A DNA stretch of 64,000 bases. Source: Hypholoma sublateritium FD-334 SS-4. Taxonomy: Eukaryota > Basidiomycota > Agaricomycetes > Agaricales > Strophariaceae. The notes under the pieces were generated by a model. The model saw only the letters and a list, made by a program, of their open reading frames with translations. It ran no database searches and was not told where the DNA came from. Within the stretch, counting starts at the first letter, position 1. Every line of letters starts with the position of its first letter. Where the stretch lies: positions 310,001 through 374,000 of the forward strand of contig KN817522.1 of NCBI GenBank assembly GCA_000827495.1, in the 5' to 3' direction. Positions 57,532 to 64,000 of this stretch are shown here, in pieces. Both the position numbers and the translations under genes were made by a program.

Positions 57532-60500
57532 ATGGCATTCCCTGTACCAGAACATCTCCCCAAAAGGGCTATACCCATTGACGTCTCGTCAAAGATTCTG
57601 TACAAGATTGATGCTGCCACTAAGGACGCGCTGAACTCCTCCTTGGCCTCTTCGTGGATTGGTGAATTAGACGAATCGATTCAGGCTACAAAAGTGCGCC
57701 GGTGCCGTCACTGCATACTCATAAACTTATATCTTGCGAGCTGACGGTCGAATATGGTTTGACCAGCAACGCATACACGATCGCATCCAGTCTGACCTTC
57801 CAACATTCAATAGTCAATTCGAAATTTCTAAATCAATACAGGCACGCTACGAATCTCTCAAAACGCGGGTGGATGATTTGGATAGCGCAATATCCGATCC
57901 AGATGTACGTTCCATTTGATGTGTACCCGTTATATAGTTGAAAAAGACTCATCTAGGAAGGGCTCGTCCATACTTTGGTGAAGACATTGAATGTGCATTC
58001 AACCTTGGCCCAAGAAGCTAGTGACACGACTGCCGCTTATGAAGGCCTTTCATATCTCTTGAAATGTCGAAAATCTTATGCCGCAGTCGTCACCTTTGGC
58101 CAATCGGGTAACTTACCAGAGGCCGTCATTGCCAGTCGGGAGGTCGATGCGTTACTTGCGAAGATGCCTGAATTCTTACAACAGACGAAGGTCTCCTCGG
58201 ACCTGAAAGTAAGGGAACAGTGACATCACCCACAATAATTTACACAAACTTGAATCATTGGCAGAATAAATTTAACGTCACGAAAGCATGGATTCAAGAC
58301 CAACTTAGTGACGCTTTTCCAAGAAGCATAATAATTTCACCCACAGAAATCACAGTATTCACCCCCATTGAAGGTATGGTGCTTCTTCTCCAAGTTATTT
58401 ATTTCCATTGAAGTGCCCTCAAGTTAGGGGATCTGGAACCATGCTACAGCTCTCTGCTATCCTTCATTCAATGTCAGCCCCTTCACTAGCAAATCACTTA
58501 GCAATACTTCGAAGAGACGTACTTCTCTACTTTGTTGATCACGTACTCAACCAGCCATACACACTCTCCATTAAGCCCCCAACAGAAAAGGAGGCCAGAC
58601 TGTCGCTCATACCCGCGCCTCCTAATAACGAGGACCTTAGTTCTCGTTTGAACAACGTCTCAATAATCCTGGGGTTCTTGTCCAAGCACATATTTCCCCA
58701 TCTTCCATCCGACGAGTCCACCCAACTGAAACGCTCGTTAAGCAAGCCCGTTACAACAAGCGTCCTAAACAATCTTCTAATGCCTGCACTTCCGTCATCA
58801 TTCGGGCTCCTTCCGGCATATCTCAATCTCCTGAAGCGGGCGGTCCGGTTCGAGGGGGACGATGTTGTCCACCTATTAGAGTGTGATGCCAGTGACGGCC
58901 CCATAAAAGCCTGGTCAGATGGCGTTTCGGGACACTATGAGAGGCGACGGCGAGTTGAAATACTGGAACATGCACGCACAGAAATCATGAAGCCCCATGA
59001 TCCCAACGACACCTTTGATGCATTTAACGAAGGCGGCCCGGAGACGTCTTTACCTAGCATTGTCCCCTTCCAGGTGGACGAGGAGGATTACAAGGACGAC
59101 GCATGGGGATTAGATGAGCCAGCGACCGCGAACGGGATGGACGAAACGGCCGACGGCTGGGGTCTTGAGGATACCGTGTCAACGCCCATGGAAGAAAGCA
59201 AAGATAGCTGGGGACTGGACGAAACCACATCGTTGACGCCCGTGGACAGCTCAATGGATGGCTGGGGCTTTGAAGATGACATAGAGCCAGAACCTGGCAC
59301 AACTGAACCCCAACTTCAACGTGAACCTGCAGCGATGCATGTGGACTTGGTGGATGCTGCCAATGGCAAAATGGAAGAGACGGAGCCTGATCCTGCAGAT
59401 GCTTGGGGTTGGAAAGAAGACGGCGACCTACCGGCGGAAGAAATACCAGAAGACAATGTGTGGGATGACCCATGGGCAAACTTCCCAGAGGTTGAAACAA
59501 TCCCGGAGCGCTCACCCCCACTCGTATCTCTAGCTACCAGCGTGGTTTCGCCCAAAGCTGCGACGCGTCTGGAAAAGCTGGCTTCTAAGAACAAGAAACA
59601 CCTCAACGGGCACTCGTCCACTTCAAGTACACCTGCCTCCTCCCCGGTGCCGCCTCTGGAGCCCCGTGTACTGGTTACACCGTCATCACCGGAGCGATCT
59701 GACCACAACCCTCCCCCGAAATCAAGCCGCCTCAACCCAGGCAAGCGTCTGGCCGACGTGATAACGACCTCTATGCCGCAGGAAACCTACAAAGTGCCCA
59801 AGGGAACGAAACACATCATTAAAATGGTGGAAATCGTCATAGACGAGAGTAAACTCTTCTTTGCGTCCCAGTTGTTTGACTCAGTATCAAAAGATGTCAG
59901 TTCCCCGCCTGGGACCGTTCTAGTGCAGGCGGCGTCGTCTATATTGAACCTCTACCAAGCACTGTATCCTGTCAAATTCGCCGAGGAGCTCAAGTTGCCT
60001 GAGAGAGCAATGTTGTTTGCCAACAGCTGCTTGTATATGGCAGGCGCCGTTCAACGAGTGGAAGATACGATTTATGGGCAACCAACGCTGAAGGGAAAAC
60101 TGACTGAATGCCGGCATCGTCTTCAAATATTAGGCAATAGCTGGTTCGAAGATACCGTGGTAAGTCCATCGAAACAATTTTGTCTGTCACACATTCATTA
60201 TTTTTCTAGGAGAAGCAGTGTGCTGAAATCGACACGATTCTTGTCGCGGGTGCCCAAGGATTCACGTATACTGGCGATCAGGATCGTTATGATGAATGTG
60301 AAATGGCGGTAAACGAAACTTTGAAGGCCATCAAACGAGTAGCGCATCGGCTGAAGGTATTTGCTACGCAAACATATTTTCATTGTCACTCAAAGCTGTC
60401 TAGGGCATTCTCACGAAGTCAAAATACTACTCAACAATCGGTTTATTAGTGGAGACCGCACTGTCTCGGATTCTTCGCGATGTGCTGTCTCTGCCAGATA

Positions 60501-60920
60501 TCCCAGAGATAGAGTCCCACAGGTTGAGTGAATTGTGTCGAATTCTGAATTCCACGGAAGGGCTCTTCAGCGAAGATGCAGGCCAGGTTTGTAACTCTAT
60601 CTCCGAAAGATATTATTATCTCACAGCGTCTCGTCCCGCAGCCTTCTTTCGTCGTTGCCTATGTGCCAAGTTGGCTCAAGTTTTCATATCTCTCAGAACT
60701 TTTGGTTCGTTTCGTTCGGTTCCCGGCAGTGTTACGTCAATTTTGACTTGTGATTTAGGAGGCATCTTTAGTGGACATCACATACCTCTTTGAACAGGGC
60801 GCATTGGTTGATTTCCAGGTCGATGAGCTTGTCCCTCTCGTTCGAGCCCTTTTCGCGGATACACCGCTACGAGCGAATACCATCAGCAAGATACTCGCCC
60901 TTAAACCTATGTCTCCTTAA
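57532..60920 (+). CDS. ZW10: ZW10/Dsl1-family tethering and kinetochore protein
   Basis: Homologue of ZW10/Dsl1, which tethers COPI vesicles at the ER and in animals acts at kinetochores in the RZZ complex. The N-terminal coiled region includes MAFPVPEHLPKRAIPIDVSS and FNSQFEISKSIQARYESLKT. A long exon (about 58420-60159) contains the middle domain, then an acidic linker with Trp repeats (59098-59475), a Ser/Pro-rich section and the C-terminal helical domain (FAEELKLPERAMLFANSCLY). The end VDFQVDELVPLVRALFADTP is the family signature. About ten exons and roughly 1,000 residues, longer than animal ZW10 because of the linker. Convergent with RED. Confidence 0.9.
59098..59475 (+). repeat. Tandem D-x-W-G acidic repeats inside ZW10
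   Basis: Five copies read DAWGLDE, DGWGLED, DSWGLDE, DGWGFED and DAWGWKE, followed by VWDDPWANF. Spacing is irregular (about 15-50 residues), with acidic residues throughout. Yeast Dsl1 has Trp motifs in an acidic loop that bind coatomer, so the repeats may be multiplied coatomer-binding sites. Confidence 0.8.
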
Positions 60921-61018
60921 TACCTTACTATTAGCATTTAAAAAAAATTGGTATTATGGATAGACCCTAATTCCATCACTAAGACCAGAAAGAATGAAGA
61001 AACACAGCAAGAAGCAGC

Positions 61019-62581
61019 TCAGCTCTTTTCTGCAGCAGCTTTCTTATCGGTGTATGTTTTCAATCTAAGTGTTCCAACATGTTCGTTTAATTGAGGTCTC
61101 GAAGGTAAGTTCTATTGCGTGGACTGACCTTTTGTAATCGCGATCGACTTTCTCTTCCAGAGTTTTCTTCTTACCGTCGGCATCGTCATCATCGCCCTCG
61201 GCGGGTTTCTTTTTGTCCTTTCGTTTCTTATTTTTTGAATACGCTCCTGCAGCCTTGTCCATGGCAAGGAGATCCTTTATTGACGGCACGGCCGAGCTGG
61301 AAAGGGGGACTAGGCGCATAGGTTTTTCGCTTTCCATGCCTTCGTCTTCATCGCTTAGCTGCTGACTTGGGGATGGCGATCGACGTGAATTGACATTTAA
61401 TGGTTGTTGGGTAGCTCTTGCCGTTTCACTGAGTGTTGGTTCATCGGTTTCTATCCAGCGCGTTGGCACATTCGAAGATGAGGACTCTGACTCTTGGGTG
61501 ACACTGGCAGACGGCTTTCTGGAGGGGTTGTCACCTTCGTCTTCGTCTTCGAAATCAAGGCCATCGTATTCTCCGGCATCCGCAAAGATATCGAAGTCAT
61601 CGTCGAAAGGTTCCTCTGGTTCTTCCAGTTTTCGTCCGACTGGAACCAGTGGCGGAGGGTCCATCGAAGAGCTTGCTACTGCGATACTGTTATCTGGGCC
61701 ACTGGCGCTCTCCACCTTCGCCTTCTTTTTCTTCTTCTTTACCCCGCCTGCCTCGTCGGTCTTCGACCTCTTCTTCTTCGTAACGTCGGAGGACCCTATT
61801 GGTTTGAATCCTATCGGTTTGAACTTTCCCTGCTGCTTAGCGTCTTCGAGCAAACGCGCCTCTTCCTGGGCAGTTCTGGTAATCGGTCCTTTCTTGCCTT
61901 CCTTTTCAGCCCCCCTCGCCTCCTTAAGCTCTCTGATGATGTCCTCGCGGGTGCGTTTCTTGGGGATGATTTGCTCCTGTGACGATGCCTCTTTATAGGC
62001 CTCATCCAGCGCGTCGACGTCTTCGCTGGTCAACACGGTGCGCGCTTTATTCTGCTCGAGCAGTGCAAAATCAAGGCCTTTGACAAGGATAGAGTGTTCA
62101 CCGTCGCCTCCGAGGTACTTGCGCTGTTCATCGACCTGATGTACGCCATTTAGACAGATTCCCATTCGCACAACGCATTGTACCGTACCGTCTCTTTATC
62201 TTCATCAGCGTTTTTCTTCTCGAACTCCTCGAGCACCGCTTCAACGTGGGCGTAATCGTTGCCGTCGCCGCCGCGCCGCTCCGATGCGCGGTCGCGGTAC
62301 TTCGAGTCCTGCGCCTTCTTCACGGTGCGCGGCTTGAACGCCGCCTGCGATGCACTGGCTGTCTTCCTTCGCGCTTGTAAGAACGGCACTCAGCATACAC
62401 ATGGACCGACGGACTTACTTTTTCGGCGGTGGTGCAGTCAGAGAGATGCGCGAGCGCGAGCCGCCTCCAAGGACAGCCGGGGCGCCTGTTCGCGGCGTCT
62501 GTAGAAGCTGGCGGAATGAGTCCTACGAGAGCATAAGTTGTAATACGTACTTCAATACTTAGCAAAACGAACCTGGTCCAT
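61019..62581 (-). CDS. RED-like (IK/SMU2) spliceosomal protein
   Basis: Partner of Smu1 in the spliceosomal B complex. The start at 62581 (MDQ) is joined by an intron to DSFRQLLQTPRTGAPVLGGG. The RED N-terminal domain follows: AAFKPRTVKKAQ, SKYRDRASERRGGD, then after an intron KYLGGDGEHSILVKGLDFAL. The remainder is charged and low-complexity (KKKKKKAKVE, FDDDFDIFAD, SDEDEGMESEKPM) and ends in DYKRLKTYTDKKAAAEKS. The usual RE/RD dipeptide repeats of animal RED are absent. An open frame extends upstream of MDQ to 62788, but this start fits the exon order best. Confidence 0.85.
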
Positions 62582-63736
62582 TATCTTTGTCTTCACCCGG
62601 TCTTCGTCTAAGTACCTGGGATTGTCGCCAAAGTACGTAGCCGGAGGATAGACTACAAAGAACTTCGGAGGCTGGCCTACTAGTGTGGGTGACCGATCAG
62701 CAAATGAGCTGTATTGGCTTTCTAAAGAACAGGCTAGCGGGGTATGTAGCTGAGAAACTGCCAGTGGCAGTAAGTCGGTAAAATGCAAGGCATTGAAGTC
62801 ACGGCTGCCCCGTCCCGCCGGCCGTCAACATAGCCGTCCGTAATTACCGCGCCTACAGTAAACTTAAACCCCATACTAAATAATAATTTGCATAAGCCGT
62901 TCAAGGACACAAGAGCCTCGCCACTTGTTCTCATAGTCCTTAGCACCGTCAGAAAGCTGGAAAATTGTATAAAGTGTATTATGATACAAAGGGGGATGCC
63001 CATTTATTTCACCTGTATTTCATTACGGGACTCGTTTGGAGTCGTTCACATTCTTCTTCGTCGTTATCTCTGGTCGCTTGTTAACCTGGATGACATATCA
63101 TGGTTAGCGTGCAGAAGCAGAAGTGGGGAGGGATAGGGACGTGCCTATTCTCTTTCTCTCTATTCCCTCTAAAGCAAAAATGCAACAAAGCATGGATGAA
63201 AAGCCACCCAGGATCCTTGAGACCTAATATATAATGAAGAGAAAGAGTCCATAGCGTAACAATGACCGCCGCGTGCAGATTGAGTGGGGGTAGGGAGAGT
63301 GATAGGGTGACAGGGTTTATGCAAGGCGGCCCGCAGGGTTCGCGCAGATGAACAGAGATGGGCAACGTAAAGGAAGGTGCACGCCAGGAAGCGACGACAT
63401 GTAGAAAGGTAAGTAAGTACGCAGCGGGAAGAAAACACTGGGATTAAAGATGGCTAATGTGTATAGATTCGTGAAGGCGGTCCAGAAGACGGCGTTGGAG
63501 ATGCGGGGGAAGAAGGTAAAAACTCCACACACATAACGGAAGCCGTGGAGTGGTCCAGGTGTGGCTCAAGGTTGCGTTGGTCCGATTGATGACCATGTCA
63601 AACACAATGCATAGAAGCTCATCTACCCTGAGAGCATGAGAATGAACTCTCAGACACGACGAAGAGATCGGGAAAAGTAAGTGGGAAAGGATGACGATTA
63701 TGACAAGTTTCTGTTCATTTGTTAAGCACATTGCAA
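62582..63736. other. Spacer between RED and PP2A B55
   Basis: Promoter side of RED at the left and probably a long 3' untranslated region of the B55 gene at the right. No other gene recognised. Confidence 0.45.
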
Positions 63737-64000
63737 TCAAGCGGCACTATACAAGAACAGATTGTTTGTCGCCGCAATCTGGGAAAATTTAAATTATGAG
63801 AATGTTGCTCTGGCGTGGAAAAACTATGACATACCGCAATGGTGTTTTCCCTAGGATGCCAGCTCGCGTGCAGGATCTTCTTGTTGAAGTCAAGCGGTTC
63901 CAGTTGCATCGCATCCCTTAGTCCCCCTGCTCTCGGTCCATTCTTTACGCCAGGCTTCCCAGGTAATGGTCCTCCGATTTTCTTGGCTTTGAAGGCCGAT
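63737..64000 (-). CDS. CDC55: PP2A regulatory subunit B55, 3' end only
   Basis: C-terminal part of the WD40 regulatory subunit that directs protein phosphatase 2A, important in mitotic exit. The penultimate exon reads to DFNKKILHASWHPRENTIA, then an intron (about 63780-63836), then IAATNNLFLYSA and stop at 63737. These are the invariant last residues of the B55/PR55 family. The rest lies beyond the window's right edge. Confidence 0.95.

Noticed and set aside
61390..61998. 202-codon plus-strand frame opposite RED
   Set aside because: Low-complexity Ser/Phe composition mirrors the Asp/Glu/Lys-rich RED protein; no start context or homology.
62552..62788. 78-codon frame extending upstream of the RED start
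   Set aside because: It merely reads through the first RED codons (MDQ) and the following intron; the upstream residues do not resemble RED.

Overview
This is nuclear DNA from a filamentous basidiomycete, most likely a mushroom-forming Agaricomycete. The evidence is compact genes on both strands, dense short introns of about 50 nt with CTGAC/CTAAC-like branch sites, intron-containing nuclear tRNA genes, and lineage-typical families (DNMT5, basidiomycete BTB and F-box proteins, GH16, Zn2Cys6 regulators). Gene identities come from assembling exons by eye. Exon borders given as exact positions were checked for reading frame; other gene models are approximate.

Layout. 0-0.4 kb: three tandem tRNA-Pro genes with introns. 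1-7.5 kb: TIM44, an unrecognised multi-exon gene, and phosphoglucomutase. 7.5-9.2 kb: mostly non-coding. 9.3-14.5 kb: a DUF676 lipase-like protein, the NAD(P)H-hydrate repair enzyme NAXD, and a secreted GH16 glycosidase. 14.8-22.2 kb: an accessory block with a protein carrying five Zn2Cys6-like clusters, a decayed BTB gene, and two genes sharing a 28-residue C-x2-C-x16-W-x2-H-x3-C module. 22.7-30.3 kb: a SIRT4-type sirtuin divergent from PEX7, an EFM7-like methyltransferase, an F-box protein and CRIPT. 30.5-37.7 kb: a 7.2-kb DNMT5 gene (DNA methyltransferase + RING + SNF2 ATPase) whose N-terminus has a PCNA-binding-like motif and no chromodomain. 37.9-47.7 kb: a PAP2 lipid phosphatase, a CTD-interacting-domain RNA factor, PET117, an F-box/LRR protein, ubiquitin-RPS27a and an RFC clamp-loader subunit. 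49-64 kb: a Zn2Cys6 transcription factor, a gene-poor gap, a CDF zinc transporter rich in micro-exons, EMC5, ZW10/Dsl1, the spliceosomal RED protein and the 3' end of PP2A B55.

Most of the window is conserved housekeeping content with no operon logic. Several genes form divergent pairs with short shared promoters (sirtuin/PEX7, RPS27a/RFC, DNMT5/PAP2, CID/PET117, EMC5/ZW10). DNMT5 and the RFC subunit both carry ACGCG-type elements upstream and would both work at or behind the replication fork, a link that is inferred. The least explained material is the 14.8-22.2 kb block and the N-terminus of DNMT5.
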